From contig NZ_JQFW01000056.1 of the NCBI RefSeq assembly GCF_000753865.1, positions 62,001 through 126,000 of the forward strand: a stretch of 64,000 nt of DNA. The letters run 5' to 3'. Under the pieces are notes generated by a model. The model ran no database searches. It was given only the letters and a program-made list of their open reading frames with translations, and was not told the origin of the DNA. Origin of the DNA: Alteromonas sp. LOR (GTDB lineage: Bacteria; Pseudomonadota; Gammaproteobacteria; Enterobacterales; Alteromonadaceae). Below are positions 18,925 to 27,743 of this stretch, one piece after another; position 1 is the stretch's first letter, and every line of letters starts with the position of its first letter. A program made the position numbers and the translations under genes.

Positions 18925-19028
18925 CCTCCTTACGCAACATTTACACCCTGCGTTAAAGGAGGAAAACTAAACTACGTTGTACTCACAGTGACCCGTTCTG
19001 GCTCACCTGCTTGGGCAGTGGCACGGGT
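18925..19028 (-). promoter_or_regulatory. Structured leader between pdhR and aceE (two hairpins)
   Basis: On the minus-strand transcript the first hairpin (19028-18991) has outer arms ACCCGT/ACGGGT and an inner CTGC-CCAA-GCAG stem. The second (18962-18925) pairs CCTCCTTTAACGCA with TGCGTAAGGAGG around a 12-base loop with a two-base bulge. The 3' arm of the second hairpin carries a strong AGGAGG about 45 bases before the aceE ATG. There is no U-run, so neither is a plain terminator. The role is unknown. Confidence 0.45.
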
Positions 19029-19079
19029 ACAACCCGACCGGCCTCTGCGAATAATTAACCGCGAGCAGCGTGCTCTAGG

Positions 19080-19826
19080 CTAAATTTCTAAACGACGCAA
19101 CGCTCGCTGAACACGAGTGTCGCGCTGATTAATGGTTAACAGCGTTTTTTCAATAAACGCCAAATGCGTGTTACAAGCTTGACGAGCAGCTTCTGGATCT
19201 TGCGACGCTATGGCTTCCACAATTTCTCGTCGCTGTTTGGCAATATCTGCCACTGCATCAGTATGCATCGCCAGCATGTCTAAATTTCGTTCTATGTTGT
19301 CAACTAACATACTTTGCATGGTGCTCATTACGTGAAGCAGCACCATATTGTGCGAAGCTCGCGCCATGATAATGTAAAACTGTCCTAGCGCCTCAGCTTG
19401 GCCACGTTTACTCTCGCTCACTTTTGGCGACGGAAGCTCATTTAATGCTTGAGTTAGCGCGTCAATGTCTTCTGGCTGCCCGCGAAGCGCAGCGTAATAA
19501 GCCGACATACCCTCTAAGGCATGTCTAAATTCGAGTAGATCAAACTGAGTTTCTGGACGTTTGCTCACTAAATCCATTAGTGGGTCTTTCATTGCCGCAT
19601 TGAGATTGCGGTTCACAAACGTACCGCCACCTTGCTTCCTTTCTACCAGACCACGGGCTTGCAGATTACCAATAGCTTCACGTAAGGAGGGACGAGACAC
19701 ATCAAACTTCAGCGCAAGCTCTCGCTCTGGCGGCAATTTTTGCCCCGCCAATAGAGAACCATCGAGAATCATAGATTCAAGTTGCTCAGTAATGACATCT
19801 GCTAGTTTTTTTCGCTGCTGACGCAT
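19080..19826 (-). CDS. pdhR: Pyruvate-responsive repressor PdhR (GntR/FadR family)
   Basis: Represses the pdh operon; pyruvate releases it in E. coli. The N-terminal winged helix carries the GntR signature KLPPERELALKFDVSRPSLR and RKQGGGTFV; the C-terminal all-helical FCD effector domain has the usual scattered His/Asp metal ligands. The start is uncertain: ATG 19826 (248 residues) has AGGGG four bases upstream, while GTG 19868 would add 14 residues with no ribosome site. First gene of the pdh cluster, with a matching operator 90 bases upstream. Confidence 0.93.
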   Translation of the reverse strand: MRQQRKKLADVITEQLESMILDGSLLAGQKLPPERELALKFDVSRPSLREAIGNLQARGLVERKQGGGTFVNRNLNAAMKDPLMDLVSKRPETQFDLLEFRHALEGMSAYYAALRGQPEDIDALTQALNELPSPKVSESKRGQAEALGQFYIIMARASHNMVLLHVMSTMQSMLVDNIERNLDMLAMHTDAVADIAKQRREIVEAIASQDPEAARQACNTHLAFIEKTLLTINQRDTRVQRALRRLEI

Positions 19827-19914
19827 GCGGCCCCTGTCTCTGTAGTGAAGTCCTTTAGTGTTAATCACAGTTGTGAATACGCTAAATTAGTGACATTAAT
19901 GTAAACTCAACTCA

Positions 19915-19931
19915 AATTGGTAATACCATTT
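19915..19931. promoter_or_regulatory. PdhR operator
   Basis: AATTGGTAATACCATTT matches the E. coli PdhR site AATTGGTnnnACCAATT at all but one of the fixed positions. It lies upstream of pdhR, where autoregulation and control of aceEF are expected. Confidence 0.85.
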
Positions 19932-20164
19932 TACCTATACAGTTTAAGGCAGATCGTTTTGGAGGTAAATACTCTCAAGCATAGCAAACCTGACTGAGTT
20001 TGCTGCCTGTTAAGCTTTATTGTTGAATTTGTTAAGAAAAGTGTTTAAACCATTACTGGTCTGATGAGAAGATGAAAGAAGATGTAGAAGCAAAAGCATC
20101 TGATCTAGCAACAGTTTTTTACTAGACCAAATGTTTTCATTATTTTAAATGTTAAAAATAGTGA

Positions 20165-21079
20165 TTATGCGAGACTGCCTATAACCGTAAGTGCCGAAGT
20201 AACAACCAGTAAAAAAATAACATTACGTTTTGCTAACTTTACAAGCACCTTGGGTTCAACCGATGCATTTTCAGTCTGTAGCGCTTGTTCTTCCGGTGTT
20301 AGCATTTCAGCTTTCGCCGAAATAATCGTGAGTACGTCGTAGGCAGATACATCTAATTGCAACGCATATTTAATCCATTCGGGTAATGCGCGAGAGAAGT
20401 GCCCCATCATCAACATACCAAATGCAGTAATTCGAACCGGAATATAATCTAATGCAAACATGAGACGGGCTGCAGTTTCGCGCATGGGATGATTAGCTGC
20501 ACAAAGCGCTTCAGTAGTATTTCTACTCAGGCTATAAAATAATGCGCCAGGCGCGCCAAACGCAATAAACCACAGCATAACAGCGGCGTAGTGCTGATAA
20601 TTAAGCCATGTTAAATGTTGCCCAAAGCTTTGACCTTGGTATTTTGCGCTACTCGTGTCGTCAGCCTCTTCATTATTTGCGTTTTCGTTAACACTACTGT
20701 GACTATCACGCTCGTTGGTACAGTGGCCCAATTGGTCGGTGTACATACTACAGGCCTGCAAATCATTTCGCTCGGCCGCGTTTAAGAAGCATTTATAAGT
20801 GGCCCTTAGTGCAGGACAACCAATGCAAATAAATAGGACAACGCTTTGCTCGATAAACGTAAGAAAAGCGCCGAAAATAAAATATTCTATTCCTGCAAGT
20901 ACAGCGGCTGGAGCTAGCAGGCAAAGATACAATGACGCAGACGTGTTCTTTTTAGACAACCAGCGCTTTTCAATAAGCCACTCACGGTATTGACTGGCGT
21001 ATTTTTCAATATGCCAACGGGGATCTTTACTTACTAATCGCTCTAAACTTAGTACTAATAGCAAACTCATTAAAATCAT
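20165..21079 (-). CDS. ampE: AmpE-like inner-membrane protein
   Basis: A 304-residue polytopic membrane protein. The start MSLLLVLSLERLV matches AmpE; membrane segments occur near residues 50-90, 165-185 and at the C terminus (VIFLLVVTSALTVIG). AmpE is encoded next to AmpD in many Gammaproteobacteria and was linked to beta-lactamase induction, but its biochemical role is unclear. ATG 21079 and ATG 21070 are both possible starts. It follows ampD by 126 bases on the same strand. A Ser/Asn/Glu-rich loop lies between segments at about residues 118-145. Confidence 0.9.
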   Translation of the reverse strand: MILMSLLLVLSLERLVSKDPRWHIEKYASQYREWLIEKRWLSKKNTSASLYLCLLAPAAVLAGIEYFIFGAFLTFIEQSVVLFICIGCPALRATYKCFLNAAERNDLQACSMYTDQLGHCTNERDSHSSVNENANNEEADDTSSAKYQGQSFGQHLTWLNYQHYAAVMLWFIAFGAPGALFYSLSRNTTEALCAANHPMRETAARLMFALDYIPVRITAFGMLMMGHFSRALPEWIKYALQLDVSAYDVLTIISAKAEMLTPEEQALQTENASVEPKVLVKLAKRNVIFLLVVTSALTVIGSLA

Positions 21080-21205
21080 GTGGTAGATCGCTTCCAGTTA
21101 TTTGACGCAATGCAGGTATTTATCTTAGTTGTTGATTAAGCCTGACTAAACGCGGTGACCCACTTTATAGGCATTCATTTTATTGCTTGGTTTACTAAGA
21201 ATTGC

Positions 21206-21757
21206 CTACAGTAAATTGATAAGGGTCTTTCTATACCTAGCCCAATCAAATGCAACTCCAGGGTCGGTTTTTCTCCCTGGCGCGATATCGTTATGCCCTA
21301 CGATACGCCCTAACGAGATATGAGGATAGTGCTTAACGATGAAATTGGTCAGTTTTGTCAATGCAGTATATTGCTCATCCGTAAAAGGAAGTGTGTCTGT
21401 GCCTTCTAGCTCTATACCAATAGAAAAATCATTACATCGATGTGTACCTTGAAACACCGATAGCCCGGCGTGCCATGCTCTTTGGTTAAAAGGAACGAAT
21501 TGCTCAATCTTTCCCGTGCGGTAGATGACACAATGTGCCGATACCCGCAGACCGGCAATTTCCCTGTAAAAGGGATGTTCATTAATATTAAGCTGCCCCA
21601 TAAACAAATCCCGAATTCCTGACGTACCAAATTGTGATGGTGGTAGGGAAATATTATGAACCACCAGCAGGCTTACTTGTGCGTCATCAGGACGAGCATC
21701 ACAGTGAGGAGACGGTACAAAGGTCGCATTGTCGTATTTCAACATAGGGTGAAGCAC
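21206..21757 (-). CDS. ampD: 1,6-anhydro-N-acetylmuramyl-L-alanine amidase
   Basis: Cytoplasmic zinc amidase that removes the stem peptide from anhydromuropeptides during cell-wall recycling. It is 183 residues long (E. coli 187). The zinc ligands appear in LLVVHNISLPP, in GHNDIAPGRKTDPG (His) and in the same segment (Asp). There is no signal peptide, consistent with AmpD rather than the periplasmic relatives. It is divergent from the protease gene at 21960 and upstream of ampE. Confidence 0.95.
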   Translation of the reverse strand: MLHPMLKYDNATFVPSPHCDARPDDAQVSLLVVHNISLPPSQFGTSGIRDLFMGQLNINEHPFYREIAGLRVSAHCVIYRTGKIEQFVPFNQRAWHAGLSVFQGTHRCNDFSIGIELEGTDTLPFTDEQYTALTKLTNFIVKHYPHISLGRIVGHNDIAPGRKTDPGVAFDWARYRKTLINLL

Positions 21758-21799
21758 CTCGGTGTGGGTTTACTTTTATGTTTGCCAGCATTATTACAT

Positions 21800-21820
21800 A
21801 TCAAATTTTACATATTTGAT
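21800..21820. promoter_or_regulatory. Palindrome in the ampD/protease divergent region
   Basis: Perfect seven-base arms ATCAAAT / ATTTGAT separated by seven bases (TTTACAT). It sits 43 bases upstream of ampD and 140 upstream of the divergent gene. Operator-like, but no regulator can be named. Confidence 0.35.
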
Positions 21821-21959
21821 GCCTGTGCATATAGAAGTGTTACATTGCTCTACTGGCAAAATCAATAACTTAAGCCAAAGGCAGGTTTTAAAAAGCGATG
21901 AAAAAAGCTACGGAAACAACTAATATAAAAGCGATGATAAGCGCTCTAACGGGAGAGTA

Positions 21960-22478
21960 ATGACTCAGGAACACAATGAAACAAGCGCCGCTGGAAAGTG
22001 GATGGTGCTATTAGCGTGGGTGTGCGGACTGGGTTTACTTGTGTATGTTTTCTCCAGCCTATTGGAAAAACAAGTTAACCCGAATAGTACGCCTATTTCG
22101 CAGCAAATGGGATCGCAAACCGAAGTGCGCCTTAAACAGAACCGTCAGGGCCATTACGTCACCAGCGGCTACATTAACGGTGAAGAGGTTGTCTTTTTAG
22201 TCGACACTGGTGCGACGGACGTTGCTGTGCCGGCACATTTAGCCAGTAAGCTTCAGTTGCAGGCAGGCCGCCAAGCACTGGCAAGAACCGCGAACGGAAC
22301 GGTCAGAATAGCCGAATCCACCATAGACACCCTTCGCATTGGCGATATAGAAGTACGAAACGTAAAAGCCAACTTAAACCCTGGTATGCAAGATAACCAT
22401 ATATTGCTCGGAATGAGCGTTCTTCGCCAATTAGAGTTTACTCAGCGTGGCGATTGGTTAATATTGCGTACCCTCTGA
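21960..22478 (+). CDS. Retropepsin-like aspartic protease, membrane-anchored
   Basis: A 172-residue protein with one N-terminal membrane helix (about residues 14-34) and a periplasmic clan AA domain. The active-site motif VFLVDTGATDVAVP is near residue 80, followed by the flap and a hydrophobic ILLGMSVL element near 148, as in single-domain retropepsins that work as dimers. Close relatives are annotated as TIGR02281-type proteases; substrates are unknown. GGGAG precedes the ATG. Stop to nadC start is 26 bases, so the two are probably co-transcribed. Confidence 0.88.
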   Translation: MTQEHNETSAAGKWMVLLAWVCGLGLLVYVFSSLLEKQVNPNSTPISQQMGSQTEVRLKQNRQGHYVTSGYINGEEVVFLVDTGATDVAVPAHLASKLQLQAGRQALARTANGTVRIAESTIDTLRIGDIEVRNVKANLNPGMQDNHILLGMSVLRQLEFTQRGDWLILRTL

Positions 22479-22504
22479 CAAGACAAAGTGAAAAGACAAC
22501 AGTA

Positions 22505-23365
22505 ATGAAGATGACGTCACCCGATATACAAGCCATCCGCGAACAGGTTTCTCAAGCGCTCATTGAAGACTTAGGTGGTGAACTGAATGCCGATAACGAC
22601 ATAACTGCCAACCTAATTGATAAAGAAGTGACAGCGAGTGCCACTATTATTACCAGAGAGCCTTGCGTTATTTGTGGCGTTGCTTGGGTAAATCAAGCGT
22701 TTGCCTTAATAGATGAGTCAGTGTCGGTAGCTTGGCATGTAAAAGACGGGGACCATGTTGAAGCCGATACGGTGTTAGTGAGTTTATCTGGCTCTGCCCG
22801 AGCTATTCTTACCGCTGAACGCACCGCGCTTAACTTTTTACAGACCTTATCAGGCAGCGCAACGGTAACGGCTTCTTACACCAAATATTTAGCCGGTACT
22901 AAAACCAAAATTCTTGATACACGGAAAACCCTTCCAGGACTTAGATACGCGCAAAAATACGCCGTACGCTGCGGCGGTGGTCAAAATCACCGTGTCGGGT
23001 TGTTCGACGCTTACTTAATTAAAGAAAATCACATCTTCTCCTGCGGCGGTATTCACAATGCAATAAGCCGAGCAAAAACAAACATGCCAGGTAAAACGGT
23101 TGAGGTTGAAGTTGAAAGCATTGAAGAATTTCAACAGGCCCTTGATGCCGGTGCTGATATTGTAATGTTAGACAACTTTACTAACGAACAGATCCAGCAG
23201 GCAGTAGCTATGAATAACGCACAGTGTAAGCTGGAAGTGTCTGGCAACATTACCGATGAGCGTTTAGCTTCGTTATCAAAACTCGGGGTAGATTATATTT
23301 CTTCAGGTGCGCTAACAAAGCACGTGCAAGCGATTGATTTGTCGCTACGTATCCAGTTAGATTAA
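22505..23365 (+). CDS. nadC: Nicotinate-nucleotide pyrophosphorylase (carboxylating)
   Basis: Converts quinolinate and PRPP to nicotinate mononucleotide in de novo NAD synthesis. The start is ATG 22505 (286 residues); the frame is open further upstream but overlaps the protease. Family motifs: LTAERTALNFLQ, DTRKTLPGLR, KYAVRCGGGQNHR, LFDAYLIKENH and the EVEVES / DIVMLDN / EVSGN strand ends of the barrel. The ampD-nadC-pil order matches E. coli ampD-nadC-ppdD. Confidence 0.96.
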   Translation: MKMTSPDIQAIREQVSQALIEDLGGELNADNDITANLIDKEVTASATIITREPCVICGVAWVNQAFALIDESVSVAWHVKDGDHVEADTVLVSLSGSARAILTAERTALNFLQTLSGSATVTASYTKYLAGTKTKILDTRKTLPGLRYAQKYAVRCGGGQNHRVGLFDAYLIKENHIFSCGGIHNAISRAKTNMPGKTVEVEVESIEEFQQALDAGADIVMLDNFTNEQIQQAVAMNNAQCKLEVSGNITDERLASLSKLGVDYISSGALTKHVQAIDLSLRIQLD

Positions 23366-23769
23366 GGCTACTTTTGTTTAGTATTGCTAACAACTATTGC
23401 TGTCAATAAACGAGCGAGTTAGAAAATATACCGAAATCAACGGGAAATTTGCAGAATATGAACCTGCGACGAGTAGTTCCGCGAAGGTCAACATGTAAAA
23501 CATTAAATGTTGTGGTTTGTATTGCTCAACATACTTTGCCAGTAGGAATAGTTTTATACGAAAGTTCAATGACATAGAGCTGCAATGGTGTGAACGAACG
23601 TGTCATACTGATTGTGTCAGACATAGGTATAATTCTAGATACTTGTCATAGACAAAGAAAATTCTATACTGAGTAACAAGTACCAGGGGCGTTTAAGGAC
23701 GACTCGGGTATAAACGTCAATTTGAATTTATTTAAACTTAGCGTGTTATACACGTCCCGGAGATAGACC
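23366..23769 (+). promoter_or_regulatory. pilA upstream region with leader hairpins
   Basis: A 404-base gap without a credible gene. TATAAT at 23628-23633 is a possible -10 box but lacks a good -35. Downstream are two inverted repeats: TACTTGT/ACAAGTA (23640-23682) and CGTTTA/TAAACG (23690-23716), which would fold in a pilA 5' leader. I found no sigma-54 (GG-N10-GC) promoter. Ribosome site GGAG lies seven bases before the pilA ATG. Confidence 0.4.
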
Positions 23770-24204
23770 ATGATGAAAATGAAAACTACAAACCAAAAAG
23801 GTTTTACCCTAATCGAATTAATGATCGTTGTTGCGATCATCGGTATTCTTGCAGCAATCGCATTGCCTGCTTATCAGAACTACACGCAGAAAGCGAAGTT
23901 CACTGAAGTTTCGAACGCTACAGCTGCAGCAAAGACGGCTGTGGAAGTTTGCTATGCGGCAACTGCAAGCTTAGCTCAGTGTGGTGCAGGTGATAACGGT
24001 GTACCAGCCGATACTACGCCGTCAGCTGCGGGGGTCACGCCGGCATTTGTGGGTGTAACCACAAATGCAACAGGTCAGATACAAGCTACGGCTTACGCCG
24101 ACATGAATATTCAGGATGGGGCTGGAACATACACTCTACAGGCCACTGAAAATAACGGTCGGCTGCTTTGGGAAGTAACATGCGATCCAACAACTCTTTG
24201 CTAA
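23770..24204 (+). CDS. pilA: Type IV major pilin
   Basis: A 144-residue prepilin. The leader [11 protein letters not shown] is followed by the class III signal [20 protein letters not shown]: cleavage after Gly11, N-methylation of Phe, and the conserved Glu5 of the mature protein. The C-terminal Cys pair (CDPTTLC) could close the D-loop; another pair lies at VCYAAT and AQC. The globular part is Ala/Thr/Gly-rich. It has its own terminator, so it is likely transcribed alone at a high level. Orthologous position to E. coli ppdD. Confidence 0.95.
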   Translation: MMKMKTTNQKGFTLIELMIVVAIIGILAAIALPAYQNYTQKAKFTEVSNATAAAKTAVEVCYAATASLAQCGAGDNGVPADTTPSAAGVTPAFVGVTTNATGQIQATAYADMNIQDGAGTYTLQATENNGRLLWEVTCDPTTLC

Positions 24205-24229
24205 TCAATTCAGCTGCTAACCGAAAATC

Positions 24230-24256
24230 AAGCCTGGTATAGACTGGGCTTTTTTT
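24230..24256 (+). terminator. Intrinsic terminator after pilA
   Basis: AAGCCTGG-TATAGA-CTGGGCTT stem with G-U pairs, followed by seven T on the plus strand. It separates pilA from pilC. Confidence 0.8.
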
Positions 24257-24276
24257 GTAGGTACGAGGGACTAATA

Positions 24277-25488
24277 ATGGCGAAAGCAGTTGCGACATTC
24301 ACCTGGCAAGGTAAAGATAAACGAGGTCAGTCGCGAAAAGGTGAGGTATCCGCTGTATCTATTTCAGAAGCCAAAAACTTACTTCGCCGCCAAGGTATAT
24401 CTGCAAACAAAGTAAAGAAATTAGCGAAGCCACTCTTTGGCTCTGGCGCAGCAAAAATAACTCCGGCAGACATATCAGTTACCTCACGCCAAATCGCCAC
24501 TATGCTTAGCGCTGGCGTTACTCTTATACAATCTCTCGAAATGATCGCTCAAGGTCACGCAAAAGTCAGTATGCGGAAATTACTTGGCGAGATTACTGAA
24601 GAGGTAAAAGCGGGTAACCCGTTATCTTCAGCATTAAGAAAACATCCCAACTATTTTGATGATTTGTATTGCGACTTGGTGTATACCGGCGAGCAGTCAG
24701 GTGCACTCGAGCTTATTTACGACAGAATAGCTACCTACAAAGAAAAAGCAGAAGCCTTAAAATCTAAAATTAAAAAGGCCATGTTTTATCCTATTGCTGT
24801 CGTGGTAGTAGCCTTTATTGTAACCACTATACTGCTTATTTTTGTGGTACCTCAATTTGAAGAGATATTTAGTAGCTTTGGAGCAGAACTGCCCGCATTT
24901 ACTCAGTTTGTTTTAGGCATTTCTCGATTTGTACAAGATTACGGTATTTTTATCGCTATAGCCTTGGGTATTGCCGGCTTCTTATTTGGCCGTGCCTATA
25001 AAAAGAGCCAAAAGCTGAGGGATTCATGCGATAAGTTAGTCTTAAAAATCCCTGTCATTGGTGAAATTTTAAGAAAAGCCAGTATTGCTCGCTTTACTCG
25101 TACCCTTGCCACTACTTTCGCTGCAGGCGTCCCCCTTATCGGAGCTCTTGAGTCAGCTGCCGGTGCATCGGGCAATGCCGTATACCGAGAGGCAATATTG
25201 TTTATGCGTAAGGAAGTAGCAGGCGGTATCCCCATGCACGTTGCCATGCGCGCGACTAACGTGTTTCCCGATATGGTTACTCAGATGATTGCTATTGGTG
25301 AAGAATCTGGTGCTGTTGATGAAATGCTGAGTAAGATTGCCACAATTTATGAAGCAGAAGTGGATGATATGGTAGATGGATTAACCAGCTTACTTGAGCC
25401 TATGATAATAGCAGTATTGGGCGTAGTAATTGGCGGCCTTATCATTGCGATGTACCTTCCTATATTCGATATGGGTAACGTGGTATAA
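24277..25488 (+). CDS. pilC: Type IV pilus inner-membrane platform protein
   Basis: A 403-residue GspF/PilC family protein with two repeated T2SSF domains (about residues 65-190 and 270-395), each ending in hydrophobic membrane segments (AVVVVAFIVTTILLIFVV and IIAVLGVVIGGLIIAMY). It couples assembly ATPases to the pilus base. In most relatives pilB precedes it; here it follows pilA after only 72 bases. GAGG precedes the ATG at a loose distance. Confidence 0.95.
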   Translation: MAKAVATFTWQGKDKRGQSRKGEVSAVSISEAKNLLRRQGISANKVKKLAKPLFGSGAAKITPADISVTSRQIATMLSAGVTLIQSLEMIAQGHAKVSMRKLLGEITEEVKAGNPLSSALRKHPNYFDDLYCDLVYTGEQSGALELIYDRIATYKEKAEALKSKIKKAMFYPIAVVVVAFIVTTILLIFVVPQFEEIFSSFGAELPAFTQFVLGISRFVQDYGIFIAIALGIAGFLFGRAYKKSQKLRDSCDKLVLKIPVIGEILRKASIARFTRTLATTFAAGVPLIGALESAAGASGNAVYREAILFMRKEVAGGIPMHVAMRATNVFPDMVTQMIAIGEESGAVDEMLSKIATIYEAEVDDMVDGLTSLLEPMIIAVLGVVIGGLIIAMYLPIFDMGNVV

Positions 25489-25591
25489 ATGCTTCTTTGA
25501 ATAAGCATAGAGCCTAGCCAGCACAAGTGCTAACAAGATTTCTTAACGGACAGTGTAAAATCACCGTGTTTAAAAACAATAATAAATAACC

Positions 25592-25616
25592 AGCTCGCAC
25601 TTTCGCGGGCTTTTTC
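25592..25616 (+). terminator. Intrinsic terminator after pilC
   Basis: AGCTCGC-ACTTTC-GCGGGCT stem (one G-U pair) followed by TTTTTC, 105 bases after the pilC stop. Confidence 0.75.
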
Positions 25617-25686
25617 TTATTCTGGTAGGTATAGGTAGCGCTAAATACGTTGCTGATAACAGAATTACATTAATGGAACTGCTTTA

Positions 25687-26610
25687 ATGGATGCAATTAT
25701 TACCCTCAGTCAACTCCACCCAGAGTTCTTTTACGTGTTCGTTTTTCTGGTTAGCCTGATGGTTGGCAGTTTTTTGAATGTTGTTATTTATCGCCTGCCA
25801 ATTATGATGGAGCGAAGCTGGCAAGAAGAATACGACAGCTACTTTGCTGAGGTAAATAGTGATGAAGACGCCAACGCTGCTTCTAGTGTTGACCCTGCCC
25901 TCTCTATCCCTTCGACCCCCTCAGCCCCATTTAACCTTGTAAAGCCTGATAGCACCTGCCCTAAGTGTGGGCATACCATTCGAGCGTGGGAAAATATTCC
26001 AGTACTCAGCTATTTGTTTTTAAAAGGCAAATGCGCCAATTGTAAAACAGGTATTTCCCCTCGCTATCCGCTGGTAGAGCTTTTTACTGCTATCGCCTGT
26101 ACGTTTACTGCATATCACTTTGGGCCAACGTCCCAAGCCGTGTGGGCCATTTTAATTACCTATGTACTTATTTCGCTTATTTTTATCGACGTGGACAAAA
26201 TGTTGCTGCCAGACCAACTGACGCTGCCTTTGCTTTGGCTTGGTTTGCTGTTAAGCACGAGTGATGTATTTGTTGGCACTACCGACGCCATAATTGGTGC
26301 TGCTGCAGGCTATTTAAGCTTATGGTCTGTTTATTGGCTGTTTAAGTTAGTGACTGGCAAGGAAGGTATGGGCTATGGCGACTTTAAGTTGCTGGCTGCG
26401 CTTGGTGCCTTTACTGGCTGGCAGGGCCTTCCGGTTATTATTTTACTCTCTTCTTTTGTGGGCGCCATTATTGGTATTGCCATTATGATGATACAAAATA
26501 AGGGTAAATCGCTGGCGATTCCTTTTGGGCCTTATTTAGCAGTTGCGGGCTGGCTGACGCTTTTATACAAAGACGTTATTATTACCACCTACCTTGATAT
26601 GGTTTTGTAG
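25687..26610 (+). CDS. pilD: Prepilin peptidase / N-methyltransferase
   Basis: A 307-residue polytopic enzyme that cleaves prepilin leaders and methylates the new N terminus. The first helix contains SFLNVVIYRLP, followed by a cytoplasmic zinc loop with two CxxC pairs (CPKCGH, CANCKT). The two catalytic aspartates are in FIDVDKMLLPDQLTLP and GYGDFKLLAALGA. An insertion of about 25 Ser/Pro/Ala/Asp residues precedes the zinc loop. It would process PilA and any type II secretion pseudopilins. Confidence 0.96.
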   Translation: MDAIITLSQLHPEFFYVFVFLVSLMVGSFLNVVIYRLPIMMERSWQEEYDSYFAEVNSDEDANAASSVDPALSIPSTPSAPFNLVKPDSTCPKCGHTIRAWENIPVLSYLFLKGKCANCKTGISPRYPLVELFTAIACTFTAYHFGPTSQAVWAILITYVLISLIFIDVDKMLLPDQLTLPLLWLGLLLSTSDVFVGTTDAIIGAAAGYLSLWSVYWLFKLVTGKEGMGYGDFKLLAALGAFTGWQGLPVIILLSSFVGAIIGIAIMMIQNKGKSLAIPFGPYLAVAGWLTLLYKDVIITTYLDMVL

Positions 26611-26661
26611 CAATAGACTAATTAGCTTTGAACAATTTAGTTCGGCAACGGCAATTTATCA

Positions 26662-26732
26662 GTCGAACTTAAAGCTCAAGCTTATGGCTCGAACTTATAA
26701 CTCAAACTTATGACTTTAACTGATAATTCAAG
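26662..26732. repeat. Degenerate 13-bp tandem repeat between pilD and coaE
   Basis: About five units with a CTCRAACTTATG-like core: 26662, 26674, 26687, 26700 and 26713, then a partial copy. Units 2 to 4 are the most alike. Non-coding; no hairpin of note. Confidence 0.55.
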
Positions 26733-26871
26733 AGCGGCGACGCTGGAAAGCAGCACTAGCTCGGTAACTACAACATGTAGCGAATATACGTTTGTTTGAC
26801 GTTCTTGTTTAACGTGTTGGATAAACTGATTGGCTTAGTGTGTTTAATTAACGTATTTGAGAGAATAAATA

Positions 26872-27489
26872 TTGAATAACATATTTGTTGTTGGCCTGAC
26901 TGGCGGTATTGGTAGCGGTAAATCGGCAGCTACCGATTTATTTAAAACCCATGGTATTGACGTTGTCGATGCCGATGAAGTAGCACGAGATGTGGTTTTA
27001 CCAGGCACAACTGGGTTGCAGAGTATTGTCGAGCGCTTTGGCGACAGTGTGTTGCTGAGCGATGGCACCCTTGATAGAGCGCAACTTCGTAAGTTAGTGT
27101 TTACCGATAGCACTGCGAAAGACTGGCTGAATAGCTTACTTCATCCCCTTATACGGGAGCATATGCAGCAACTGATAGCCGACACATCGAGCGCTTACTG
27201 CATACTCTCTGTGCCGCTGCTTGTGGAAAACAAACTCACTACGATGTGCAACAAAGTCGTTGTAGTTGACTGCAGCGAGAGCACTCAGCTGACTCGTGCA
27301 GTGAATAGAGATAGCAGTGATGTAGAAACGATAAAGAACATTATGGATGCCCAAGCTACCCGCGAAGAACGTTTAAGTGCAGCTGATTATGTATTAGATA
27401 ACAATACAAGCTTACTATCGCTTAAGCAGCAAGTAGCAGATTTACACCATCAATTATTAGCGCAAGCCTCAACAACTCCTTCTTCCTAG
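26872..27489 (+). CDS. coaE: Dephospho-CoA kinase
   Basis: Last step of CoA synthesis: ATP-dependent phosphorylation of dephospho-CoA. 205 residues (E. coli 206). The P-loop GGIGSGKS is at residues 11-18, followed by DADEVARDV and the lid LLVENKL. The start codon is TTG at 26872, with GAGAG eight bases upstream; no ATG or GTG precedes the P-loop at a usable distance. Followed by zapD and yacG, the conserved coaE-zapD-yacG order. Confidence 0.95.
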   Translation: MNNIFVVGLTGGIGSGKSAATDLFKTHGIDVVDADEVARDVVLPGTTGLQSIVERFGDSVLLSDGTLDRAQLRKLVFTDSTAKDWLNSLLHPLIREHMQQLIADTSSAYCILSVPLLVENKLTTMCNKVVVVDCSESTQLTRAVNRDSSDVETIKNIMDAQATREERLSAADYVLDNNTSLLSLKQQVADLHHQLLAQASTTPSS

Positions 27490-27562
27490 AGCAATCCGCA
27501 CTCCCTAGAGCGAGCCTTCCCTGTCTGCACATTTTTACAGTGGCTGATTCTCAAATTAGACA

Positions 27563-27621
27563 AGGCAAATAATTAAAGGCATCTTGCTGTAACAGCGATT
27601 GATGACAATTTGCCTGTTTTT
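27563..27621 (+). terminator. Branched terminator-like hairpin after coaE
   Basis: Outer arms AGGCAAAT (27563-27570) and ATTTGCCT (27608-27615) enclose a small GCTG-TAA-CAGC hairpin and are followed by GTTTTT, with a second T-run nearby. The loop is long for a terminator, so a small structured RNA is also possible. Confidence 0.5.
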
Positions 27622-27743
27622 GAAACTTTTTTGCTCATTTAGTATCTAAACACTAGTTTGGTTGGTAAGTATACTTGGCTTAATGGTCACTATGCTTTAG
27701 GCTTTACGCTTTCTCCTTACGTAATTGTATTTAAAGGATATCC

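Noticed and set aside
20100..20128. TGATCTAG/CTAGACCA hairpin after ampE as a terminator
   Set aside because: Contains a G-U pair and a T-rich loop but lacks a T-run after the stem on the minus strand.
23387..23575. 62-residue frame in the nadC-pilA gap
   Set aside because: No ribosome site, no similarity, in a leader region with hairpins.
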